Below, one piece after another: positions 48,534 through 58,988 of a stretch of 64,000 bases of DNA. Under the pieces are notes generated by a model. It did not search any database and was not told where the DNA came from. It was given only the letters and a program-made list of their open reading frames with translations. Each line of letters opens with the position of its first letter. The first letter of the stretch is position 1. A program made the translations under genes and the position numbers. Source of the DNA: Endotrypanum monterogeii (lineage: Eukaryota; Euglenozoa; Kinetoplastea; Trypanosomatida; Trypanosomatidae); contig CM007330.1 in assembly GCA_000333855.2 (NCBI GenBank), forward strand, positions 212,600-276,599, given 5' to 3'.

Positions 48534-49976
48534 TTACTTCGCCGCCTTCAGAAGGGCACGGCGGTACTGCTCTGGCACACCCAGCTCCTCCAGTTCGCCA
48601 AGTTTTCGGTCACGAATTGCCTCTAATGCCGCCTGCCGCTCACGCGCCTCCTTGCGGACTCGGTTGCCCTCCTCAATCTCCTCTTGGCGCTCGCGACGGC
48701 GACGTTCTTCAGTCTCCATTATCTGTTTTAGGAGCGCTACAGAGTTTTCCTCCTGTAGGCAGCGAGTGCGTGCCTTACGCTCGAGTGCCTGTTCATGACT
48801 GATCTTCTGTACAGCCAGCATGCGGTCTGACTCCTCCTGCACCTGCGCCTTCTCTAAAGCTTTGAGGCGGATACGCTCCTCTACCTGCTCGAGGCGCGCT
48901 CTCTGCAGGTCGGCCTGCACCGCCTTCTCCCGCTCCGCTGCCTCCCTTTCCTTTCGACGCTCCTCTCGAATATAAGACTCCTGCACGCGGCGGGCCCGCA
49001 GTTCCTCGAGCTCCGCCTGTTTGTCCTGGATCTTCTCCTGGTTCGCACGCAAGCGAGCTATCTCATGTTCTTTCTCGCGGCGAATGCGGGCTTGCTCTTC
49101 ATGGTAGGCAGCTTCGCGTGCCTCTTTTTCCTTAATATATTCAACCATCTTCCGCTCCTCCGAGAGCTCCAGCTCCCGCTCACGCTGCTTCAGGGCAACC
49201 TGCTCAGCGTTCGCGATAGCCACCTCCTCCATCAGCCGACGAGCTGCATCTACACGACGCAACTTCTCCGCCTTCTCTTCCTCCCTCAAGAGCTCGATAT
49301 GTCGACTGATGGCCTCGTGTTCCTGCTGCTGTCGTTCCAGCCGTCGCACCCGCTCTACATCGCGCTCGCGCAACTGGTCCTTGATCATGGAGGCGGTGCG
49401 TCGCTGCTCCTCCGCCCGCTGTCGTTGACGCTCCAGGTAAACCCGCTGTGCTGCCTCTGCCTCCTGCAGCATGAGCTTGTCCATCTGGTTGTTGTAGGCT
49501 GTCTCCTCTTCGATGCGCTTCTGTTTCTCTAGTCGCTGCGCCTCTCGCGCAGCGACGCACCTCGCCTCCATAATGATACGATTCATAGCCTTTACCTCAT
49601 CGTATTCCTCATCCATTCTCAGCCGCGCTTTTTCCAGGTTCTCATGTCGCTGCTGCGCCTGCTCAATTTCTTCGGCCGTCCGCGGCTGCACACCGTTGCG
49701 GAGTCGCTCCGCGTCGAACTCCTGCATGCGGCGACGCCGCTCCTCAGCTGCCTCTGTGTGTGTGCGTGGACCCACCGCAGTCGCAGCGGCGCCACTGAGG
49801 TGCACAGGAAAGCGACCATCGATCATACCGCGGATGATATCTAGTTCAGTCTTTGTGATGATGGTGGAGTCGGCAGGCGCGCCACGTGCGTTGAGCTCCT
49901 TGCGCAACACTCCATCTGACTGACCTCGGCGGCGAGGCGGGAAGACGTCACAAGATTTATTTGTAAAGAATGGCAT
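48534..49976 (-). CDS. CFAP45: CFAP45, doublet-microtubule inner protein
   Basis: Structural filament lying inside the B-tubule of axonemal doublets. The 480-residue protein is almost entirely coiled coil from about 75 to 470 (trichohyalin/plectin-homology type: Arg/Glu/Gln-rich). It has family marks: the N-terminal TIITKTELDIIRGMIDG, NLEKARLRMDEEYDEVKAMN and C-terminal ELEELGVPEQYRRALLKAAK, which match CFAP45 (CCDC19/NESG1). Length is near the usual 500-550. Start is the ATG at 49976 (MPFFTNKSCDVFPPRRRGQS). It belongs with RIB43A (58989-60179) as a second protofilament-ribbon protein in the same transcription unit. Identification is confident. Confidence 0.92.
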   Translation of the reverse strand: MPFFTNKSCDVFPPRRRGQSDGVLRKELNARGAPADSTIITKTELDIIRGMIDGRFPVHLSGAAATAVGPRTHTEAAEERRRRMQEFDAERLRNGVQPRTAEEIEQAQQRHENLEKARLRMDEEYDEVKAMNRIIMEARCVAAREAQRLEKQKRIEEETAYNNQMDKLMLQEAEAAQRVYLERQRQRAEEQRRTASMIKDQLRERDVERVRRLERQQQEHEAISRHIELLREEEKAEKLRRVDAARRLMEEVAIANAEQVALKQRERELELSEERKMVEYIKEKEAREAAYHEEQARIRREKEHEIARLRANQEKIQDKQAELEELRARRVQESYIREERRKEREAAEREKAVQADLQRARLEQVEERIRLKALEKAQVQEESDRMLAVQKISHEQALERKARTRCLQEENSVALLKQIMETEERRRRERQEEIEEGNRVRKEARERQAALEAIRDRKLGELEELGVPEQYRRALLKAAK

Positions 49977-51555
49977 CCGTGCGTATATATTTTAGCGCGG
50001 ACGTGTGTCTGTCTGTCTGTGTCTGTGTCTGTGTGTGTGTGTGTGTGTGTATTGGGGGGGGGGGGGAAGGGGAAGGGAACAGACAGTGCACGCGGCCACT
50101 ACAGTGTCATTGATGATCACCAAAATACGTTGAGAGCGAGAGGACAGAGAACGAGGGAAAATGTCGTGAAGTAATAGCAGGGCAGTGTGACGCGCGTGGG
50201 GGGAGGGGGGGGGAGAGAGTTGGTGGTTCACTCATCAAAGTCGCCTGAAATGCGAACACGTTCCTTGATCATGCGACTGTGGTGGCCGCAGACATGCATA
50301 CTGAGCGGACGAAGGTGCCTCATCTTCACAGAAAATGACCAGGTGTCCCGAAGGGAGGACGAGCTAGAAAAAAAAAAAGCAAAACATGATCGGCACCGTC
50401 TCTCGTACAAGGGGTGGCAGCCTTGGGAATCGCACCTATGCACGTGGTGCGCGCCCTTCACCAGTTGCCAGGCGCCAAGGAAAAGAGAGAGAGGCGGGGG
50501 GGGGGGGAGCAGGCGTTGATCCACCAGCTAATCTGGTTTGGGGATTTAATTTTTCTTTTTCCCTTTTCTGGCGCAAAACCACTACATAAATACACATTCA
50601 AACCGGTCGCAAGACGCGGGTAAAAAAAAAAAGATACGTGCAAATAAACAACGAAAATGATGACACACACACACACACACAAACAAACAAACGCAAACGG
50701 AGACGCGGGAGGGTGGAAATCGACCGTTGAAAAAAAAAATACACAGAGGAGAAACGGAAGCAACCAACAACGACGAACTTGAAGAGCAAGCAAACTAATA
50801 GACACACATTCGCACCTACCCGAGAGAAATATATATATATATATATATATATATTATTTAAAGGAGGGGAACACAGACATGGGAGCTCCCCTGCAGACGG
50901 GTATGTACACCTACTAAAGACAGCGATTTAGTGCGCGCTCCCCCTTGCGGATTCGCGCCCTGCGAATGCCTCTCCGTACATCTGATGGGAGGGGGAGGGA
51001 ACAAAGGGTGCACCTACATGCAAATTCGTCGGCAACAACAAAATAAAACATTGAGAAAAAAAAAAGGAAGCGTCTCGCCGTCGGGCGGAAACGTCAGGGT
51101 AGTTGACGAGCATACGCGTAGCAACAATATGAAGGTGGTGAGAAGAAATGGGAGGAAGGAAGCAGAAACAGTGGGCGGGTGTTGCCTTCAACCGGTGCAC
51201 CCACGCGCCTACACCCCACGAAGCAGCTATCCACTTCGCGATGCAGCTTGTCGCTCTGCTTCCCCTCCGTCAGCCATTGCCTCCTCCTCTTCACCATTTC
51301 GTATAACATTTATTTGTTCTTCCGCCTGGGGAGAGGAGGGGGGGTGAGAGGTGCGTGTGTACCCGGTGAAACAGGGTGAGCATCCACACGCTCGACACGT
51401 GATTCACCCATGCAGAGCACACCCGCGCACAATGACCACATCGTCTGCGTGCGCGCGTGTGTATAGACTGCAGGAGGACCTTGATGTTCGGAATGGAGGC
51501 GGGCTTGTGAAGCTCAAGCAAACGAAATTGAGGTGGCCCAGTAGGATGAACCGCT

Positions 51556-51557
<2 letters not shown>

Positions 51558-51603
<46 letters not shown>
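51558..51603. repeat. (CA)n microsatellite
   Basis: About 22 CA units; the longest CA run in the window. Confidence 0.95.
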
Positions 51604-51606
<3 letters not shown>

Positions 51607-51622
51607 ACCCTAAAACCCCCCA
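51603..51622. repeat. Interstitial telomere-like motif
   Basis: CCTAACCCTAAAACCCC follows the CA repeat directly: about two imperfect copies of the CCCTAA telomeric unit. Too short to show a former telomere. Confidence 0.45.
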
Positions 51623-52100
51623 AAAAAAACACCGGAAATATACCAGTAGAAGAATCACAAAGAAAAGAGAACGACGACACCCTCACGAGGATGACTGAGA
51701 AACTACTGTGTGGGCGAGAAGCAATATGTGGCATTACCAGAGCTATGAAGAATTGGGGGGGAGGGGAGGGGAGGGGGCTTTTGACATGTTCACATGTCAT
51801 CTAAATTTCTCCCAAAGCTTTTTCCCTTGAGTGTGGCACAGACCGAATGAGAGGGAAAGAAAAGACCCAAACACACGCGATGAGGATTTCGCCAAGCTAA
51901 AATAGGCAAACAAAAGCAGACAAGCGCAAACCATGCGAAAAGAAAGCAAATAAAGAGAAATGGAGGAGGTGGCCGCAGCATTTTTTTTTTTTTAAGGAGG
52001 AGGTTGAGGAGAACAACTACAGAAAAAAACACACAGACGCACGGGCAGACAGAAAGAAACCACTTTATTCACCTAACGCAACGAGTGAGGGCGTTTATCC

Positions 52101-52751
52101 CTAGCAACACTTGCTCTCGCTCTTACTGCTCCGGTGGCGATCAAGGCTGACGCTTTGGGCGCGGCCGGCTGCGTTGTCACCAGACACCAGCGACTTGCCG
52201 TTCCGCTCCTTCATATCGGAGAATATCGACATGGTGATCTGCTGAAAGGCTGTTTGCACGTTCTCCTTCTCCTTTGCGCTCGTCTCTATGAAAGGCATGC
52301 CGTGCTGCTGAGCCCAAGCTACCGCCTCCTCGCGCGTCACCTGGCGGTTGGAGCGAGCCTCGTCGCTCTTGCATCCCACCAAAAGACATGGAATACCTGG
52401 CAGAGCCTGCTGCTTCACGCGTTCCATCCACTGCTCCAGGTGCATAAAGGACGGACGGTGCGTAAGGTCAAAGCAGAGCAGAACACCGTTAGCACCGCGG
52501 TAGAAGGCGGTGGCAACCGACTGGAAGCGCTCCTGGCCGGCAGTGTCCCAAATTTGGAGGCGCACACGCTTCTCCATGTAGCTCATCTGGTGCATGCGGA
52601 AGTCGATGGCGATGGTGGAGGCGTAGTCCTTGTAGAAGACATCTTCAGAGAGGCGCACCGTGAGGGATGATTTTCCAACCCCGCTGTCACCGATGACAAT
52701 GATCTTGAAGATATAGTCGCAATCACCGCCAGGTGTGTTCAGTTGGCTCAT
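52101..52751 (-). CDS. Rab-family GTPase (RabX1/RabX2-like)
   Basis: Membrane-traffic GTPase, 216 residues. Motifs: P-loop GDSGVGKSS (21-29), switch I Thr (about 46), WDTAGQE (68-74), the base-recognition loop GCKSD (126-130), where the usual Asn of NKxD is Cys127, and ETSAK (156-160). The C-terminus ends KCC, a geranylgeranylation site. The hypervariable tail (about 180-214) is Ser/Arg/Lys-rich. It forms a pair with the gene at 54526-55191, the next gene in the transcription direction being this one. In T. brucei two trypanosomatid-specific Rabs (RABX1, RABX2) are neighbours, which fits. Start is ATG 52751. Confidence 0.9.
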   Translation of the reverse strand: MSQLNTPGGDCDYIFKIIVIGDSGVGKSSLTVRLSEDVFYKDYASTIAIDFRMHQMSYMEKRVRLQIWDTAGQERFQSVATAFYRGANGVLLCFDLTHRPSFMHLEQWMERVKQQALPGIPCLLVGCKSDEARSNRQVTREEAVAWAQQHGMPFIETSAKEKENVQTAFQQITMSIFSDMKERNGKSLVSGDNAAGRAQSVSLDRHRSSKSESKCC

Positions 52752-53090
52752 GATGACGGTAAGGAAGTGAAGGGAGGGGGAGGGAAGGGGGGTTTGAGGA
52801 ACGCGTACGCCCTCTATTCGTAGATCCCTGTGCCGACAAGCGCTGCTCCTCTGAGAAGCAAGAAGCGCGTTAGGCTAAAGAAGACAGCAACGGAAAGGAC
52901 AGGGCACACAGACAAGCAGGGTGGGAAGGAGAAAGGGAGGGGGGGGTAGTGGACGGTGCACGAACTTTCGGTGTACAAATGATCTTGTTTAAATGCACGA
53001 TTGCCTTGCCAAGATATGCTAAATGAGGGATGTCTAGAAGGGAAAGAAAGTTTGCAAAGAGAAGCTACAGAACTAAAAAATAATAATAAT

Positions 53091-53139
<49 letters not shown>

Positions 53140-54525
53140 CGTCTGTGTTCGTATCGGCGTATACGTGCGATATATGCAGTGCACACAAGTACGGAGATGC
53201 GATGAAGATATATATCGTAGGTATTGGCGTGAAACACGAAAACAACTGTGCAGTGATCAAGAGTAAGGAAGAGTGTGTGTGCGGATGAGGCATACACGAG
53301 CACACACGTGTACGCACGCAGGCGAAGTGTGAAGGGCGAAAAGAGGGGAAAAAAAGAAAAAATAGTAATATTGGGGAGACGAATGGTGTTGCCAGGACCA
53401 CAGCAACTGGAGGGATGACAGTTCTATGCCCCACGGAATGTGGTCATCTGTGCAGCGGACCGACAGACAGCAATTTGTTTGAAGAGGGTGAACAAACGAG
53501 CGAAGGAGGAGGGGGGTGAAGGGGGGGGGAGGCCAAGGGGCTACTGCCCACCTGCAACAGAGGAGGCTAATACGGCTTCCTTGGGTGTTCCTGTGCTCAC
53601 CGGTGTTCCCATCAAATTCACGAAAATCAGTTCTCTCTCTATCAAGTTCCTTCAACAGTCACCCTCCACCCCACCCTACACTGCCCATCACTACAACCGC
53701 AGCGATGCGGTTCGGGCAAAAAAAAACAAGTGCACATTTTCCTATGGAGTGGTGTGCTCGCTCCTCGGAAAAGTAAAACATACAACGCGGGGGTATAAAA
53801 AGCGGCACGGCGAGGGAGAGAAGCAAACACCGCTGATTTCGCCAAACTCGCCGGAGACGCAGCTGGAAAAAAAAAATACGAGTCTGTGTATGTGTGTGTG
53901 TGCAACTCACAGTCTCACGGACGAGGGGACGGAGTGGGGGAGGGAGTGGTGATGATATTCCCATGGACAAGGAGGAGCTGCAGTCAGCGGAGATGGGCAG
54001 CACTGAGTGACGTGTGGACACATACATCTGTACGAGTAGGGGAACTCCTTTCCCCCACACAAAAAAATAAAAATAAAAAATAATAATAGAGGGCATACAT
54101 GTTAGAGCTCGCACACACACTTTGTGAAACCAGGCGACAATAACCTAGATACCCAACATCTGCCTCCCTCCCCGTTACCAATTTCTGTTAATGAACAGGG
54201 CAATGTAAGCAGTGTGAACAAAAGCGTACCCCAGGTACGTCACCACTCAGACATACGTGGCGCTACTCAGGTGAGTCTGATCCAGGGACAAGGCCGGCGG
54301 TCTGGACCAGCCAAGTCTCGGGTTTCATGTCGTATCAGTCATAAGCTGTCACCGAATCCCTTCTGCCCCCCACCCCTTATTTTTTTGCCCTCAAAAGTGC
54401 GCTACACCTTTTTTTTTTTTGGGGGGGGTATCAACTCTGCGTCTTCTCGCTTTGCTGGTGGTGCGCTCCCTCTCACACGGTCACCTCCACTTTGCCCATA
54501 CACTTGACCACCGGGGGCACTCAGC
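52752..54525. other. Intergenic region between the two Rab genes
   Basis: No gene seen. Contains (AAT)n and (TA)n(TG)n at 53078-53142, A-rich stretch at 53349-53361, G run at 53519-53530, A runs at 53719-53728 and 53864-53873, T-rich/AAAAT stretch at 54061-54087, T run at 54410-54420 followed by G run. Confidence 0.7.
53096..53142. repeat. (TA)n(TG)n compound microsatellite
   Basis: About 13 TA units followed by about 9 TG units in the 5' UTR/spacer of the 52101-52751 Rab gene. Confidence 0.9.
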
Positions 54526-55191
54526 TCAGTCTGAGCAGCACTGGCGCTTCTTCGGTTTCGTTTCTCCTACAAGCGGGCGGCCACCTGGGCCGAGGGTGCG
54601 GCCCGCATGTCGAGAGCCGGGATTCGCTGCAGAGGCGATATACGTGGCAAGTTGCTGAAATGCCTGAGAAACATTTGTGTTTTCCTTTGCACTAGTCTCG
54701 AGGTAGCACAGACATTTGTGATGTCGCGCCCACGCATCGGCCTCGCTTTTGGCTACTTGGCGATGGCTGCCCAGCACAATGCCCTCGCCCCGGTCGTCGA
54801 GGCGACTCTTCACTAAATCGAGTTTGCACCCAACCAGGATAAGCGGCGGTACAACCGGTGAATATCGCTCTAACCGCTCGTACCACTGATCGAGATCCTC
54901 AAAAGACGGCCTGTTCGTCAAGTCAAAGCAAAGCAACGCGCCTTGGCAGTTGCGATAAAAAGCAGTAGTGAGCGTGACAAAGTCGTCTTGTCCGCTCGTG
55001 TCCCAGATTTGAAGACGCACGCATCGTGGATTTTTTTCGAGGGTGTTGCAGTTACTATACTTGAAGTCCATCCCCAGAGTGGGGACGAGATCCGGGTAGA
55101 AAGCGTTGTCGCAGAAGCGCGATGTGATGTTGCTCTTCCCCACACTAACGCTCCCTATCACTATTATTTTGTACGCCAAGTCCTCTTCCAT
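54526..55191 (-). CDS. Divergent Rab-family GTPase (RabX-like) with altered nucleotide-binding loops
   Basis: 221 residues. The Rab fold is clear (YKIIVIG, WDTSGQDDF, FYRNCQGALLCFDLTNRPSF, ETSAK at 165-169), but the loops are unusual: P-loop GSVSVGKS (13-20; positions equivalent to Ras 12 and 13 are Val and Ser), WDTSGQD instead of WDTAGQE (the catalytic Gln, 68, is kept), and GCKLD instead of NKxD (Cys122). An extra loop of about 12 residues follows (LVKSRLDDRGEGIVLGS). The tail ends QCCSD, a CCXX prenylation site like Rab5. Slow hydrolysis or altered nucleotide affinity is predicted. The ATG at 55191 is preceded directly by an A run on the transcribed strand. Confidence 0.9.
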   Translation of the reverse strand: MEEDLAYKIIVIGSVSVGKSNITSRFCDNAFYPDLVPTLGMDFKYSNCNTLEKNPRCVRLQIWDTSGQDDFVTLTTAFYRNCQGALLCFDLTNRPSFEDLDQWYERLERYSPVVPPLILVGCKLDLVKSRLDDRGEGIVLGSHRQVAKSEADAWARHHKCLCYLETSAKENTNVSQAFQQLATYIASAANPGSRHAGRTLGPGGRPLVGETKPKKRQCCSD

Positions 55192-56920
55192 TTTTTTTTT
55201 GGATTTTCAATTTTTTTGCTGTTGTTGCTGCTGCTGCCCTTCACAGTTCAAAGGCGTTGTCGCTGTTCTGCGTTGATCGCAACTACACACCCTTTCTTCT
55301 CTTTCTGCTTGGCCCAAGTCGCTTTTTGTACGTGTACCGTCGTGATGGATGATTGGAGAGAAAAGGACGACAGTCACACCCCTATTGAGGTGGCTGCGGG
55401 GCAAGAGGATAAGAGGAGAATTTGTTCAAGGCGGTGTGCGGCAATAGGTGGAACACACAGTATGTAGAGTCCCCCACGCACCCAATAGCAGCAAGCAAAC
55501 AGCAGTCGTTCTCTTCACGGAGGTGATAGTAAGCGAGATTGAAGATTAAGGGGGAAAGGTGTGTATAGGAGGAGAGTTGGAGCAGTGAGGAAAGGAGAGA
55601 GGCAACGAGGGGAGGGGGGGGAGGGAGGGAGGTTACTGACGACAATGACGAAGAAGATAGAGCTGAACAAGCGCACCCTCGCAAGCCAAGATAAAAAAAA
55701 AATGTGGGCCACTACAGGTGGGGGGGGGGGGGCGAGAGACCTTCAAGGCAAAAAGACACTCAAGCCAGGCGAGACACGTCACACACGTCAAGAAAGGAGA
55801 AAGAAATATGACGCTTCAAATAATTGAGGACGGAAGAGCTGAGAGAATCAAAAGGAGGAAGAGAAGTGCTGGAGAGTGGAGGAGGCGACGCTCTTTTTTT
55901 TTTTTTTTTGAGGGGGGACGGGGCAGAAAATTCTGTCGTGCTGTCAGAGGTGACATGCACACACACACATATACACATCCTCTCCCGCACGGTGTGTCAT
56001 TCTTATTGGTTTACATATGACAGCTGCGGTGGTGAGGCGACAGCGGAAACTGATAGTCGAGGGCACTCGCAGCAGTTAATTTTGAGTGCGTGTGCGTGTA
56101 TCGCAGTCGTGCTCTCACAGGAATTCTGGAATTCTTTCGCGCGTCTCGTGTGTGCGTGTGTGATGAATGGGGAAATAAGGAGGAGCTCAAAAAGAAAAAA
56201 GAAAAGATGTAATGGAAATGCGATACAGATGCATCCTGATTCAACATGATCCGTGTGTATGCGTGGACGCACGCGTACCCAGGATGCGTTGACCTTTCCT
56301 TCGCGCACGTCTATTATTATTACTACTGTTATTGATTGTATGTTTACAGTTTGTGTCTATGTGTGTGCGGGGGGGGGGGGGAAGTGGCAGGAAAGGAGGT
56401 TTGAAATGAAAAACAGCAGCGAATACACTGAAGTAGGGGCCACTCCCCGTCCCGCATCTTTTTCTCCAGGGGCCATCCTTTTTGTGTTGTGGTGGCCAAA
56501 GCAGCCGAAGTTACCACGCGGCAAATAAGGGTCGGAAGAGGTAAAATGAGGAAGCGGGGGCGTACACGCAGGGAGGAGGGAGGGCGAAGGAAAAGATGTG
56601 CGTGTGTGCCTTAGTAGTGGGAAAGAAGTAAATGTTGTCTAGCGCTTGTTTAGTAGGAGCAGCGGCCGATGATTTAGGAACACACACACGCACACGCACA
56701 CGCACCCAGACTATATATATATATATATAGTATATAGTATATAGTATATATGACTGCATGTTTGTATGCATCCGCAACCACGTACGAACGAGATGGCACT
56801 CACCACACGCCATAGAAACAGCAGCATCGAAAATAAATGTTTTCATCTCTCATTCATTAACAGAGACAAAAATATATAACGCACCTCTCCAAGTAAGAAA
56901 AAATATATACGAGATGTACT
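55192..56920. other. Intergenic region
   Basis: No gene seen. Contains T runs beside the Rab start, CTG-like repeats at 55219-55238, A run at 55692-55701, G run at 55720-55731, T run at 55893-55909, (TG/CA) stretches, G run at 56369-56380, and AT-rich hairpin-forming sequence at 56680-56756. Confidence 0.7.
56680..56756. repeat. CA repeat followed by GTATATA repeats
   Basis: CA/CGCA repeats lead into (TA)n and then four tandem TATAGTA units. The AT part is partly self-complementary and resembles the block at 17731-17806. Confidence 0.8.
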
Positions 56921-57343
56921 CTATCGATACCACGATGGGTGCGCCTCCTCCAATCGCTGCCGAAGACAGCGCACACGCGGTACCTCGTACGACGGCGAGT
57001 TCACGAGTGCGAGAATGTGAAAAGCTATCCCGGCAAGCATGCTGAGTGTCATCACAAGAAGAAGAACAATGCGCACTGGCATGAAGGTATCAACAATATC
57101 TGTGTTGGACGGGAGCTGCCGCTCACGGTAATAGGTCGCAGCTGACACTGGTGTGTTGTCGACAGGGCCATGCGGGGCTGTCAGGATACAGCCATACACA
57201 ACGAAGGGTAACAAGAGGCATCCAATGATAATGAACAGAGCCCAATCAGGGGCCAGGTAGCAGCCGACGAGCGCAATCAAAAAAGCTACGGCAACGGTGA
57301 GAAGCACCGCGAAAGTCCCTGCGCCGAGACCGAGAATTAACAT
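56921..57343 (-). CDS. Small membrane protein, Vps55/LEPROT-like
   Basis: 140 residues. The N-terminus MLILGLGAGTFAVLLTVAVA and the following LVGCYLAPDWALFIIIGCLLLPFVVYG resemble the first two helices of the Vps55/leptin-receptor-overlapping-transcript family, which acts in late endosome-to-vacuole sorting. A third helix (VRIVLLLVMTLSMLAGIAFHILALV, about 92-117) follows a polar loop. The family usually has a fourth helix; here the protein ends after a charged tail (RCLRQRLEEAHPSWYR). I saw no fourth helix in the other frames downstream, so either this branch lost it or the similarity is superficial. The longest frame begins at TTG; ATG 57343 is used. Confidence 0.68.
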   Translation of the reverse strand: MLILGLGAGTFAVLLTVAVAFLIALVGCYLAPDWALFIIIGCLLLPFVVYGCILTAPHGPVDNTPVSAATYYRERQLPSNTDIVDTFMPVRIVLLLVMTLSMLAGIAFHILALVNSPSYEVPRVRCLRQRLEEAHPSWYR

Positions 57344-58831
57344 GTTCGGTCGCAACAGGGAACAAAAACACGCACTCGATGACGACGTTGGTGTTGTTTT
57401 GGTGGGGGAGAGAGAGAGGGTTTCCTGTGCTACGCAAACGTCTCTCTAATGTTTTTTTTTCCGTGTGTCTCCGTCTCCAACGGCGCGGGAAAATAAAAAG
57501 GGATCTACACAGATGACTGTAGTGGATGAGTGAAGTAGGCGGTCACCTAAGCAACGCTCCCACGTACACACACACACACACACACACACGCACCTGCACG
57601 AGAGCACAGCTCCAATCCTTTTAGTGTATATTGTTAGAAAAACGAAGTGCAAGCCGCAAGAGCAAAAGCGGATAGAAGGTTTGTGTTGGCGCCTGACAGT
57701 GTAGTACTAAGGGAGGAGTCGAGATGCGGATGGGTGACGGCGCTACGCATCAGATTTCTCCTGATATTTACAAGAAAAGCCTCAGGACACAACATACGAG
57801 TGGATGCTCATCAGAGGAAAAAAAAAATGAGGAAAGAGAAAAAGAACTTCGAGTGTGTGAAATGTTTTCTTTTTTTTTAAACCAGCGAGGAGGCCACCAC
57901 GCGCCACCCCCCCCCACCCCACACACACACCTTTTTTTTTTTTTTCGCGACACTCTGGAAAGCAGTGAGCTTGCAGAGCGCCGTACATGCATGCCCTAGA
58001 AATAGCGGGAAGAGTACATCTATATAAATATATAGATATATGTAATATGATGTTGCTTGCTTTTTTTTTCTTACATAGAGGCGAACGATCGATCACCTGA
58101 TTCCAGGGCCGAGTCCCATACCCCCCCCCTCCTCACGCACACACAGTCCAAGAAAAGAGATGTGATTGGCAAACATAAAGGGAAGAGGGAAGAAAAATCG
58201 GACATGCCCAGACCCCCACGGGTGTGTCTTCAACAAGGAGCAACGAGAACACGGATGGGCGGCAGAGGAAGAAAAAAAAGAAGTCGAGCTGCTCAGGAGC
58301 GAGTGGAACATACAGGAGAGGTGGGAGGGGAGGGGGAGGGGCGAAGATGTTTCAGGCGGCTCAGACTCTACACCGAATCCCCCTCGTTTTCTGAGCGTCT
58401 CCTTTTTTAAAATTCTTTTTTGCATGAGTCTGCCTGCGTATGTGCGTATGCGTGTGGGGGAGGGGGTGGAGGTGGAGGGGGGGGGGGAGGGGGGGTGCTG
58501 TCTACCATAATGGTGACGTAGATAAAAGGTAGGGCACTCGTAGGACTAGGTGTCAAGCAATGTGCACAAAGATCACGTCTTCGATCGGCCACATACACAC
58601 ACGCACAGAGAGAGACATAGACACAGACACAAACGTACACGCAGACGATGCCTATAGAGAGAAACACTTGAAATTTACATCGACTGCAACAACAGCATCC
58701 TTCCGCAAGACACACACACACACACACACACACGTCTAGTCAATGTGGAAGAAAAGACGAGCTGTACATAATCTAAAAGCGGGGGAAAATAGATTTAAAA
58801 CGAGTACACACACACACATACGCATACGCGT

Positions 58832-58871
<40 letters not shown>

Positions 58872-58988
58872 GTATGTGAGTGTGTACTGTCTCACGTGGA
58901 GATTGGTGTATTCTAGCCACCTAGACTCAGCAACAAACGGAGAAAAGCGCCTCTGCCAACATGAGTTGTAATTTATACACCCCGCTGA
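57344..58988. other. Intergenic region
   Basis: No gene seen. Contains T run at 57450-57459, (CA)n at 57566-57592, A run at 57821-57829, T runs at 57870-57878 and 57931-57945, C runs, G runs at 58479-58496, (CA)n at 58709-58733 and (TA)n at 58834-58870. Confidence 0.7.
58834..58870. repeat. (TA)n microsatellite
   Basis: About 16 TA units about 120 bases downstream of the RIB43A stop codon. Confidence 0.95.

Larger units (their letters stand above)
49977..52100. other. Long intergenic region with TG/CA, TA and telomere-like sequence
   Basis: No gene seen. Contains (CTGT)n(TG)n at 49999-50051, G run at 50053-50065, A runs near 50368 and 50623, (CA)n and CAAA repeats at 50662-50692, (TA)n at 50826-50855, A run at 51056-51065, (CA)n at 51558-51603 followed by CCTAACCCTAAAACCCC, and T run at 51980-51992. 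Confidence 0.75.
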
